64,000 nt of DNA from Nocardiopsis potens DSM 45234 (GTDB lineage Bacteria > Actinomycetota > Actinomycetes > Streptosporangiales > Streptosporangiaceae). Where the stretch lies: assembly GCF_000341105.1 (NCBI RefSeq), contig NZ_ANBB01000027.1, positions 1 to 64,000 on the forward strand, read 5' to 3'. This document shows, piece after piece, positions 41,971 through 49,516 of the stretch (position 1 is its first letter; each line of letters begins with the position of its first letter). The notes beneath the pieces were generated by a model. That model was not told the DNA's origin and made no database searches. It saw nothing but the letters and a program-made list of their open reading frames with translations. The translations under genes were made by a program, and so were the position numbers.

Positions 41971-42027
41971 GCCCGCTGCGGAACCGCCCTCTACCGGGGT
42001 GGTGCGGGCGCCGGGAGTGTGGTGGAC

Positions 42028-43080
42028 ATGACCCAGAAGACCGATTCGCCAGGTGTGTCCGAGCCGCGGGCGGGCGGCGCCGCGGCGCGCCTCCTCCCGC
42101 GCCGGCTGGTGCCGCTGCTGCCCGGGTTCGGGGTGGCCGCGGCCGGCGTCGCCGCCGCCATGGCCGTGCACGCCCTGCTGCCCGCCGCCGGGGCCCTCAT
42201 CGTCGCACTGCTCCTCGGGGCGGTGCTGGCCAACACCGGGCTGCTGCCGGAGGCGGCCCGCCCCGGGCTGAAGGCGGCGACCCGGACGCCGATGCGGGCC
42301 GGCATCGTGCTGCTCGGCCTGAGCCTCTCCCTGCCCGACGTGCTGGCCCTGGGGTGGCCGGTGCTGCTGGTCGTCGCCGGCGGGCTGGCGGCGACCTTCG
42401 TCGCGACCGCCGCCCTGGGCGGGGCGCTGGGCATCGGCACGCGCCGCCGGCTGCTCATCGCCGCCGGGGTGTCGGTCTGCGGGGCGTCGGCGGTGGCGGC
42501 GGTCAACGACACGGTCGGCGGCGACGATGACGACGTCGCCGCCGCGGTCGCCCTGGTCACCGTGTACGGCACGATCGCGGTGCCGCTGCTGCCCGCGCTG
42601 GCCGGCCTGCTCGGCCTCGGCCCGGACCTGACCGGCATGTGGATCGGTGCCAGCGTGCACGAGGTCGGACAGGTCGTCGCCGCGGCCGGCGCGGTCGGCT
42701 CCGCCGCCCTGGCCGCCGCCGTCATCGTCAAGCTCACCCGGGTGGTGCTGCTCGCCCCGCTCATCGTCGCCCTCGGCCTGTGGACCCGCGCCCGCGGCAC
42801 CGCCCCGGCCTCCGGCCGCCGCCCGCCCCTGGTCCCGCTGTTCGTCGTCGGCTTCCTCGCCGCCGCGGCCCTCGGCGGCAGCGGCCTGCTCCCCGCCCCG
42901 CTCCTGGAGACCGGCGCCGTCCTGCAGACCGTGCTGCTCTCCGCCGGCCTGTTCGGCATGGGCACCGGCGTCCACCTGCCCACTCTCGCCCGCACCGGCG
43001 GCCGCCCCCTCCTCCTCGGCGGCGCCGCGACCCTCTTCATCTCCGCGGCCACCCTGGCCGGCCTGGCCGCGGCGGCCTGA
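42028..43080 (+). CDS. YeiH family putative sulfate exporter (UPF0324)
   Basis: A 350-residue membrane protein with about ten helices. MRAGIVLLGLSLSL, AAGVSVCGASAVAAVND and GASVHEVGQVVAAAG are the family signatures (inverted repeat, conserved Ser/Cys and His-Glu). The family is annotated as sulfate exporter but the substrate is not proven; homologues near sulfur-metabolism regulators export sulfonates or sulfite/sulfate. The start ATG 42028 is set by GGGAG upstream. Confidence 0.9.
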   Translation: MTQKTDSPGVSEPRAGGAAARLLPRRLVPLLPGFGVAAAGVAAAMAVHALLPAAGALIVALLLGAVLANTGLLPEAARPGLKAATRTPMRAGIVLLGLSLSLPDVLALGWPVLLVVAGGLAATFVATAALGGALGIGTRRRLLIAAGVSVCGASAVAAVNDTVGGDDDDVAAAVALVTVYGTIAVPLLPALAGLLGLGPDLTGMWIGASVHEVGQVVAAAGAVGSAALAAAVIVKLTRVVLLAPLIVALGLWTRARGTAPASGRRPPLVPLFVVGFLAAAALGGSGLLPAPLLETGAVLQTVLLSAGLFGMGTGVHLPTLARTGGRPLLLGGAATLFISAATLAGLAAAA

Positions 43081-43117
43081 TCGGAAGAAGCGGCCCGGCC
43101 GAGGGCAAGGGGGAGGC

Positions 43118-43858
43118 TCAGAAGGAGAGGAGCCGCCCCCTTGAGGCGTCCTCGGGCCGGTGTAGCGGAGGACTCAGCAGCGCGGCGCCCCCTCTCCGGT
43201 AAAGCGCGGCCGGGCGCCCCGCGTCCAGGATCCGCCGCTCGCCGGTGGCCTCGAGGAAGTCCTCGGCCCGGGTCACCTTCCGCCGGAAGTTGCTCGGGTC
43301 GAGGGCGATGCCCCAGACGGCCTCGTACACCCGGCGCAGCTCGCTCACGGTGAACGGCTCCACGCAGAACGCCGTGGCGACCGTGGTGTACTCCAGTTTG
43401 GTCCGGGCCTTCTCCAGCGCGTCCTGCAGGATCACCTCGTGGTCGAAGGCGAGTGAATCCGCCTCGGCGAGCGCCTCCTCGACCGGAACCCACCCCGCGG
43501 CACTGGCGTCCGTCCCGGCCCTGGGGGTGGGAAGGTCCGGTCTCAGGGCCAGGTAGGCGACGGTCACCACCCTGCCGCGGGGGTCGCGGCCCGGATTCCC
43601 GTAGGAGCGGAGCTGCTCCAGGTGGAGCCGACGGTCGTCCACGCCGGTCTCCTCTGCCAGTTCGCGCCGGGCGGCATCGTGCAGGGGCTCGCCGATCCGC
43701 ACGTATCCGCCGGGAAGGGCCTGCATTCCGGCGAACGGTTCCTTGCCTCGTTCGATCAGCAGCACCTGGAGCTCGTCGCCCCGGATCGTGAAGATCACCA
43801 GGTCGACGGTGACCGAGGCCTGCTCGTGCTCTGCTCTGCGGTCGCGTTGGCCGCTCAT
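43118..43858 (-). CDS. NUDIX-domain transcriptional regulator, NrtR-like
   Basis: A 246-residue two-domain protein. The NUDIX domain covers residues 15-150: GGYVRIGEPLHDAARRELAEETGV is a Nudix box with the GxxxxE...REL/AEETG core. A C-terminal winged-helix domain (EPFTVSELRRVYEAVWGIALDPSNFRRKVTRA) follows. This is the NrtR architecture, where ADP-ribose bound to the NUDIX domain controls DNA binding. AGGGGGTGG before ATG 43858. It is divergent from the four-gene module on its right, with two dyads in the 87-bp gap, so it is the likely regulator of that module. Confidence 0.88.
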   Translation of the reverse strand: MSGQRDRRAEHEQASVTVDLVIFTIRGDELQVLLIERGKEPFAGMQALPGGYVRIGEPLHDAARRELAEETGVDDRRLHLEQLRSYGNPGRDPRGRVVTVAYLALRPDLPTPRAGTDASAAGWVPVEEALAEADSLAFDHEVILQDALEKARTKLEYTTVATAFCVEPFTVSELRRVYEAVWGIALDPSNFRRKVTRAEDFLEATGERRILDAGRPAALYRRGGAALLSPPLHRPEDASRGRLLSF

Positions 43859-43870
43859 GGCCACCCCCTA

Positions 43871-43925
43871 AAGGTCATCTTGACTAAAAACTATCCTCCG
43901 ACTTACGGTCACTTCGACCTTAAGT
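43871..43925. promoter_or_regulatory. Two dyads between the NrtR-like gene and the module
   Basis: ACTTACGGTC-ACTTC-GACCTTAAGT (43901-43925) is a near-perfect inverted repeat with 10-bp arms. Next to it AAGGTCATCTTGACTAAA (43871-43888) is a second, similar dyad. Both share the AGGTCA/TGACCT-like half. The gap is AT-rich compared with its surroundings. Confidence 0.65.
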
Positions 43926-43945
43926 GCGTCCAGTGAGGGGAGCAC

Positions 43946-45697
43946 ATGAGCGAGACCCATGTCCTGCCGGAGCGGCAGAAGGCTCAGGGGGCGGACAAGG
44001 ACAGGGACACGGCGGCCACGCGGCACATGTGCGCCGGGGTCTACTTCCACCGGGGCTTCCGGGACCGGATCATCCGCAGCGTCCACAACGCGCCCTACTG
44101 GCGGGTCGCCCCGTCGTACGGATTCGACCTCGTCCCGGTCGTCAGGCACGCCTGGTACGCCTGGGGGCTGGACAACGCGCTGTTGGTCTGCGTTCCAACC
44201 GTTCTGACCTGCGCGGTACTACTCGGCCACGCGCTCGCCGCGGTCATGGCCGGCTGCGTACTCGCGTCGGGAGTGCTCCTCCGGTTCACCGTCCTCACCG
44301 GTTACGACACCTTGCGGCTGCGCGTCGACCGGACCGCCGAGAACTGGCTGGAGCGCGAGAAGAAGGGCAGGAGCGGCGGTTACCTCGACCATGAGAAGAG
44401 AAAGCGCCGGCTCCGCGGAATCCGCATCGGCGCCGCCGGTATCGCGGCGGTGTTGCTGGTGGCCTGCATGGTCGCAGACCAGCGGCCGGAAGAGGCCCTC
44501 GGCACTCTGGGGGCGGTTCTGGGCGTACTGGCGGCGGCGGGTCTGCTCGCGGGCGCGGCGCGCCAACTCCTGATCAACCGGGTGCACGGCAGGGCCGAAC
44601 TCAAGGCGAGTCGGCTGCTTCCGCGGGAGAAGGCCGTCGACGAGCAGCAGAAGCACCACTGCGCGGTCTACCGGCGCTGGGAGCGCAAGGCCGGAGACGA
44701 CGTGCTGGACGTGCTGAGGAACCGGGAGGAGATGACGCTCTTCGCCGGCTGCGGCGAACTCGCGCACTACTGGCCCTCGCCGCTGACCGTGCCGCTGCTG
44801 CGTGAAGAGGACGAGAAGAGGCAGTATCGGCGGCGCGAGTACGAACGGCCGCCCTTCGCGGCACATGAACTGGTCGACCACCTGAAACAGGCGTTCCGAA
44901 GCCTGGAGGACGACGCCGAGGACGTCAGGCTGGAGGGGATCGAGGCCTCCGACCGGCTCTGCGTTCCGGAGATCGCCGTCTCCGCTGACCGGACCCTCCT
45001 CAAAGAGCGGCTGCGGGAGGAGGACCTCGGTGCGGTCATCGACAGGCCCCGGGGGTCGGTCCGCCACTACCTGGAGGTGACGGTCCCCACGGAGGGCGGA
45101 GAGCTGTTCACGACGGTGCTGGTCGCGGTGACCGTCGAGGGAAGGGCGCTCAGCATCGGCTTCTCCGCCTGCGCCCTGGGCCGGACGCCCAAGGCGTTCC
45201 ACCGGATCGACTCCTACGCGGAGGTCGGCAAGGCGGCGGTCGTATGGTCCGCGCTCAAGGGCGCCGCGGAACTCTTCACCGAGGCATGGCGGGTCATCCG
45301 CCTGCTCGAACTTCCGTTCACGGTCGCGGCCGCGCTCTGGGCGCAGAAAGACCGCACCCTGCGGCCGGTTCGCTGGATCCCGGTCGGAACCCGCTTCAGC
45401 GCGCGGGAGGAGGCGGCCCAGGAGTGGCGGGACGTCGGCAAAGGGGACCAGGAGGCGGTGTTCGCCCGGACCAAGGTGGTCGAGCAGCGCATCGTCTCCA
45501 CCGTTGAGGACTTCCTGGAGGAGAAGGGGGTCGACACCTCCGAGTTCTCCGAGGCCGCAGTCCGGATCATCAACAAAGGCGTTTTCAACATGGGGGACAA
45601 CAACCAGACCAATTACGCGTCCGGGCGGAACTCCCAGGTCAATTCCGGTCAGGGTGAGCAGAACCCGGGCGGGGACGAGCAGAGGAAGAAGGACTGA
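43946..45697 (+). CDS. Four-helix membrane protein with Asn/Gly-rich C-terminal motif
   Basis: A 583-residue protein of a conserved actinomycete group of unknown function. RIIRSVHNAPYWRVAPSYGFDLVP is a block I recall from streptomycete membrane proteins. Hydrophobic segments lie at about residues 78-96, 100-117, 155-172 and 182-200; the rest is cytosolic and charged. Residues 547-570 form an Asn/Gly motif, starting FNMGDNNQTN, that matches the N-terminus of the nucleosidase encoded next. GAGGGGAG before ATG 43946. It is first in an operon of three, under the divergent NrtR-like regulator. Confidence 0.72.
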   Translation: MSETHVLPERQKAQGADKDRDTAATRHMCAGVYFHRGFRDRIIRSVHNAPYWRVAPSYGFDLVPVVRHAWYAWGLDNALLVCVPTVLTCAVLLGHALAAVMAGCVLASGVLLRFTVLTGYDTLRLRVDRTAENWLEREKKGRSGGYLDHEKRKRRLRGIRIGAAGIAAVLLVACMVADQRPEEALGTLGAVLGVLAAAGLLAGAARQLLINRVHGRAELKASRLLPREKAVDEQQKHHCAVYRRWERKAGDDVLDVLRNREEMTLFAGCGELAHYWPSPLTVPLLREEDEKRQYRRREYERPPFAAHELVDHLKQAFRSLEDDAEDVRLEGIEASDRLCVPEIAVSADRTLLKERLREEDLGAVIDRPRGSVRHYLEVTVPTEGGELFTTVLVAVTVEGRALSIGFSACALGRTPKAFHRIDSYAEVGKAAVVWSALKGAAELFTEAWRVIRLLELPFTVAAALWAQKDRTLRPVRWIPVGTRFSAREEAAQEWRDVGKGDQEAVFARTKVVEQRIVSTVEDFLEEKGVDTSEFSEAAVRIINKGVFNMGDNNQTNYASGRNSQVNSGQGEQNPGGDEQRKKD

Positions 45698-45702
45698 AAA
45701 CG

Positions 45703-46623
45703 GTGAAGCGAATCGTGGGGAACAGCGGAGTGGTCAATTACGGCTCCGGGAACGTGACCAACTCGGCCGTCGGAGACGGGGCGACGGTGAACGTCGGAGG
45801 AGGCCTGCCCGAGGCCGGGGAGCGGCCGCGGCCGCGCCTCCAAGCGCCCCAGGAGGCGTGGGACGTCGGGATCGTGACCGTGCTCAGCGAAGAGACCGCC
45901 GAACTGATCAAGGCGCTCGGCCTGAAGCGCGACGAGGACGGGCCGCGCAGACCGTTCTTCTACACCGGAGAGGTCGCAGCGGACGGGAGGCCGGCCAGGG
46001 CCGTGGCGGTGCGGACGATCGGGCAGGGGCAGCGCGCCTGCATGGGGGCGCTGGAGAACCTGCGCCGCCACTACGACCCGGCCCTGCTGGCCCTGGTCGG
46101 GATCGGCGGCGGCGTGCACGACGGTGTTGCGCTCGGCGACGTCGTCGTCGGGACCAGGGTCGTCTACTACGACCTGCGCAAGGAGACCGGGCAGGGAACG
46201 CGCCACCGGGGAGAGGAGAGGGAGGCCCCGGCCGACGTCCTGCACTCGGTCAATGCCTTCTTCACCGAGCATGGCGAACCCGCGCTCCTTCCGGCCGCGT
46301 CCGCCGGGGGCACGCGGGACGGCGGCTTCAAGGCACACCACGGCCCCATCGGCTCAGGCGACGCCGTGATCGCGGACGAGGACAACGAGAACCGGCGCTT
46401 CCTGCGCGGCTACAACGACAAGGTCCTCGCGGTCGACATGGAGGCCGGCGGGCTCAGTCAGTTCTGCCAGGAGAATTCGGTGGGATCGGGGCGAACGCCC
46501 GGCTGGGTGGTCGTGCGCGGGATCAGCGACCACGCCGACCGGCGGAAGGGCGACTCCCACCACGCTGCGGCGGCGCGGAACGCGGCTTCGGTCCTGCGGC
46601 GACTCATCCCCTACCTCCTCTGA
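45703..46623 (+). CDS. Nucleoside phosphorylase-superfamily nucleosidase with N-terminal Asn/Gly motif
   Basis: A 306-residue protein. Residues 11-34 carry an Asn/Gly motif beginning VNYGSGNVTN. Residues 50-305 are an MTAN/PNP_UDP_1 domain: VGIVTVLSEE, LALVGIGGGVHDGVALGDVVVGT, VDMEAGGLSQF (the sugar-binding Glu) and VVRGISDHAD (catalytic Asp) are intact. PNP-type domains with added N-terminal interaction motifs occur in bacterial and fungal conflict/cell-death systems, where they deplete nucleotides; metabolic MTA/SAH nucleosidase has no such tail. GTG start, five bases after the previous stop. Confidence 0.82.
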   Translation: MKRIVGNSGVVNYGSGNVTNSAVGDGATVNVGGGLPEAGERPRPRLQAPQEAWDVGIVTVLSEETAELIKALGLKRDEDGPRRPFFYTGEVAADGRPARAVAVRTIGQGQRACMGALENLRRHYDPALLALVGIGGGVHDGVALGDVVVGTRVVYYDLRKETGQGTRHRGEEREAPADVLHSVNAFFTEHGEPALLPAASAGGTRDGGFKAHHGPIGSGDAVIADEDNENRRFLRGYNDKVLAVDMEAGGLSQFCQENSVGSGRTPGWVVVRGISDHADRRKGDSHHAAAARNAASVLRRLIPYLL

Positions 46624-46713
46624 CCCGCCGGTCGGCACGAGACCGGAACCGCCGCGGGCCTCTCGCCGGAACGGCGGGCGGCCCGCGCACCTGCTCCGAA
46701 CCGAGGGGTCGAC

Positions 46714-47385
46714 ATGGCGTCTTTCATCGTCGGAGTGCTGAGCTCCCTGGCGGCTTCGCTGGTCGCCGTGGCCGCGAGCTGGATGCTCTCCCGCCATGTG
46801 CGGGGAGCCGGGGTGCGCCTGCTCGCCAGGGCCACCGGGGTCGGGATCGACCGCTTCTACCCGCACCAGAAAGAGGCCGAGGCCGATCTGGTGGAGGAGA
46901 TCTCCCGGGCCCGCTGGCTGAAGGTGGTCGCCGGGCGGGGAAACGAGTTCACCCGCGGAATGCTGGCCCGGGCCTGGCAGGAAGGCCGCCTGGAGAGCGC
47001 GCGGTTCCTCCTTCCCGCCCCGGGGGGAGGCCGGGACTCCTGGCTGCACCGGAGGGAGTCCGCCGTGCGCCGCTCGGATCCCGGCCTCTACGAGGGGATG
47101 CTGGCGGAGCAGGTGCGGACCAACGCCCACTACCTCACCGAACTCGGCGAGGAGCAGGGCGGGGTGCAGGTCCGCTTCTACGAACTCCCCAACACGCTCC
47201 GGATCGTGCTCACCGATCGGGCCGCCTTCATCACCTTCTACCGGGAAGAGGAGCACGGTCGGGACTCCCCCTGCATAAGGGCTCCGTTCCCCGGTGCCCT
47301 CTACGAATTCGCGCGGGACTTCTTCTCCGCGGTCTGGGAGGCGGGAAGCGGACCGCCGAGGGCGGAGCCGCCTCTGGACGCATGA
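46714..47385 (+). CDS. Membrane-anchored cytosolic protein, third gene of the module
   Basis: A 223-residue protein with one N-terminal membrane helix (SFIVGVLSSLAASLVAVAASW, residues 3-23), then a soluble part. The core LKVVAGRGNEFTRGMLARAW, VQVRFYELPNTLRIVLTDRAAFITFY resembles the edge strands of a phospholipase D-like fold, but I see no complete HKD motif, so this is tentative. GAGGGG before ATG 46714, 90 bp after the nucleosidase. Not recognised otherwise. Confidence 0.6.
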   Translation: MASFIVGVLSSLAASLVAVAASWMLSRHVRGAGVRLLARATGVGIDRFYPHQKEAEADLVEEISRARWLKVVAGRGNEFTRGMLARAWQEGRLESARFLLPAPGGGRDSWLHRRESAVRRSDPGLYEGMLAEQVRTNAHYLTELGEEQGGVQVRFYELPNTLRIVLTDRAAFITFYREEEHGRDSPCIRAPFPGALYEFARDFFSAVWEAGSGPPRAEPPLDA

Positions 47386-47462
47386 GGCCGCCGGAGGCGG
47401 CCCGGGACCCTCCTCCGGAAGCCAGTCCCCGCCCGGGCCGGATGTCGGGAGGGGCCGGTAGT

Positions 47463-48194
47463 GTGCGCCGCGTGCAGAACACACTCACTCTGGCGAACAT
47501 CCTCGACGACGCCGCCTTCCTCTCCCTGGAGCACCAGCTGCACCTGGAGGACGTGCTCGGCGCGCACAACTGGTCGGTCGACCTGCAGGAGCAGCGGTTC
47601 GCCTTCGACGGCGAGCGCCCGCTCCAGTGCACCCGCTTCCACCTGCTGGGCAGCGCCGCCCCCGGCCCCGGGTCGTGGCTGTGGGCGTGGGCCAACTCCT
47701 CCATCCCCGGGCCGGTCACCGAGCTCTCCGCCTCGCTGCGCGACTTCGGCGCCAAGTACGGCATCGCGGAGCTGGCCGACGCGGAGATCCCGTTCGACGG
47801 GCTCCCCCAGGCCCAGGGCGATCCGAACCTCGTCGCCTCGGTCTTCCTGGAGGCCGCCAAGGCGATCACCGGGAACTGGACCTCCTACACCGGGGACATC
47901 GGCGGGGGCACCCGGGCCGCGTTCCTCATCGAGCACCCCGACTTCCGGCTGCCGGCCCCCGAGCCGGCCCGGGTCATGCGCGTCCTCCAGCAGGGGCTGG
48001 GCGGGCTCCGGCTCCACGACCACCGGCGCGCCCTGTGGAGCTACGCGCAGCGGCGCGGCCTCAGCGCCGCCGTCGCCCCCGAGGACGGCAGCTTCCACTT
48101 CTCCTTCCCCGGCTTCACCGCCACGGTCAGTTTCGACGAGCTCAACCGGGTCTCCGACATCAAGGGGACGATGAAGGGGCAGCAGCAGGGGTGA
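47463..48194 (+). CDS. DUF6882 domain protein
   Basis: A 243-residue protein. HLEDVLGAHNWSVDL, HLLGSAAPGPGSWLWAWANSS and SDIKGTMKG are typical of DUF6882. Function unknown. The GTG at 47463 is preferred since GGGAGGGG lies eight bases upstream; an upstream ATG (47442) lacks such a site. It follows the three-gene module by 77 bp but its codon use is more GC3-saturated, so it may be ordinary genome rather than part of the module. Confidence 0.8.
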   Translation: MRRVQNTLTLANILDDAAFLSLEHQLHLEDVLGAHNWSVDLQEQRFAFDGERPLQCTRFHLLGSAAPGPGSWLWAWANSSIPGPVTELSASLRDFGAKYGIAELADAEIPFDGLPQAQGDPNLVASVFLEAAKAITGNWTSYTGDIGGGTRAAFLIEHPDFRLPAPEPARVMRVLQQGLGGLRLHDHRRALWSYAQRRGLSAAVAPEDGSFHFSFPGFTATVSFDELNRVSDIKGTMKGQQQG

Positions 48195-48225
48195 GCCCCG
48201 GCCGTGCCGGGGCCGCCCTTCTCCC

Positions 48226-48287
48226 GATGATCTTGGCGTTGCGGGGGTATCAGAGCGCTCTGATACCCCCGCAACGCCGAGATCATC
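48226..48287. terminator. 62-nt near-perfect palindrome between convergent genes
   Basis: Two 31-nt arms (48226-48256 and 48257-48287) are complementary at 30 of 31 positions with no loop. The centre is TATCAGAGCGCTCTGATA, flanked by GTTGCGGGGG / CCCCCGCAAC. Position between convergent stops suggests a terminator, but the length is far above the usual 11-18 bp here, so a palindromic repeat element is possible. Confidence 0.65.
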
Positions 48288-48315
48288 GACCGGGGCGGGT
48301 TTCCCCGCGGCGGCC

Positions 48316-49482
48316 TCAGGGGTCGGCGCGGCCCGCCCGGTACCGGTCCAGGATGTCCCGGCGGAGCAGGTGCCCCAGGCCGGCGCGGTCCAGCCGGGCG
48401 ATCAGGCCGCGCCGGTCGGTGCCCAGGGCGGCCGCGGCGCCGTCGAGCCGCCAGTCGGCCGCGGCCAGCCGAAGGATCAGGTACCCGCGCCGGGTCTGCG
48501 CCGCGGAGAGCGCGAACGTCTTCAGGTACGCCAGCCGGCCCTCGGCGTCGGTGACCGCCTCCCCGATGTGGTTGCCGCGCGCCGGGTCGAACGGAGGCAG
48601 GAACCGCCACAGGGTGAACCCGCCCAGGCGGTACACCCGGGTGAAGGCGTACTGCGGGTCGGTGAGCGGGGCGAGCATCGCCCCGTCGTGGAAGGCGGTC
48701 CAGGAGGCCCGCTGCTCGGCCAGCGCGGCGCGCAGCCCCGCCAGGTCGGTGACGCCGCGGGTGCGCAGCGGGGCGTACAGGTCGGGCGGGGGCCCGGCGA
48801 ACAGCGCGTTGCGGTAGACCGCCTCGCCGAACATGTCCAGCACCAGGGTGGGGTGGAGCAGACGGTAGTCCTCGGGGTGCGGGACGGCGAAGACCGAGGC
48901 GAGCTCGTCGCCGACGTAGAGCGCCACCCCGCACTGGCCGGGCACGATCTCGAAGGTGCGCAGCGCCTCCTCCATGCCCGGCACGGACAGTCCCAGGTAG
49001 GAGGCCTCCTCGCGGGGGGAGAGGCCGCGCCGCAGCGTGTCCCGCGACCACTCCTGCCAGGCGATGTCCGGGCCGCCGAAGTGCAGGCTGAGCAGGCCCT
49101 CCATGGCCAGGTGCAGGGGGAGGAAGCGCAGCCGGGCCCGGTCGGTGCGCTGCACCTGGCGGCGGAGCCGGGCCACCCGGATCCGCGGCGGCGGCTCGGC
49201 CCCGGCGCCGTCCCCCGCGCCGCCCCCCGCGGCCGACAGCCGGGTGCCGTAGGCGGCGGACGGGCCGTCGTCGCCGTCCCAGGAGGCGACGTAGGCGTGC
49301 GGCACGAACGCGGTGTAGCGGGGGCGCCGACCGGAGCCGACCACCGCCGCGTCCGCGCCGGTCAGCGCGGGGTGCAGGCGCAGCCCGGGCATGGGCTCCG
49401 GGCGCAGCAGCGGCACCAGCCGCACCGACCCGCGAACCTGGGCGGCGCCGGTGTGCAGGCCGGTGGTGTCGATGGCGGTCAC
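48316..49482 (-). CDS. ARPP-2 domain protein
   Basis: A 388-residue protein. VRGSVRLVPLLRPEPMPGLRLHPAL is the N-terminal ARPP-2 pattern. A linker (about residues 82-98) is Gly/Ala-rich. The rest is a mixed fold (RFLPLHLAMEGLLSLHFGGPDIAWQEWS, YRLLHPTLVLDMFGEAVYRN). The family was described from comparative genomics; no activity is established. It is the second gene of a two-gene minus-strand operon, 34 bp downstream of the vWA gene. Confidence 0.78.
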   Translation of the reverse strand: MTAIDTTGLHTGAAQVRGSVRLVPLLRPEPMPGLRLHPALTGADAAVVGSGRRPRYTAFVPHAYVASWDGDDGPSAAYGTRLSAAGGGAGDGAGAEPPPRIRVARLRRQVQRTDRARLRFLPLHLAMEGLLSLHFGGPDIAWQEWSRDTLRRGLSPREEASYLGLSVPGMEEALRTFEIVPGQCGVALYVGDELASVFAVPHPEDYRLLHPTLVLDMFGEAVYRNALFAGPPPDLYAPLRTRGVTDLAGLRAALAEQRASWTAFHDGAMLAPLTDPQYAFTRVYRLGGFTLWRFLPPFDPARGNHIGEAVTDAEGRLAYLKTFALSAAQTRRGYLILRLAAADWRLDGAAAALGTDRRGLIARLDRAGLGHLLRRDILDRYRAGRADP

Positions 49483-49516
49483 GGGGTCCTGCCTCCTCGT
49501 CTCGGCGGCCGGGGGG

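Noticed and set aside
41635-42027. N-terminal extension of the YeiH gene
   Set aside because: It would translate the tandem repeats and the LysR box; the ATG at 42028 matches the family length.
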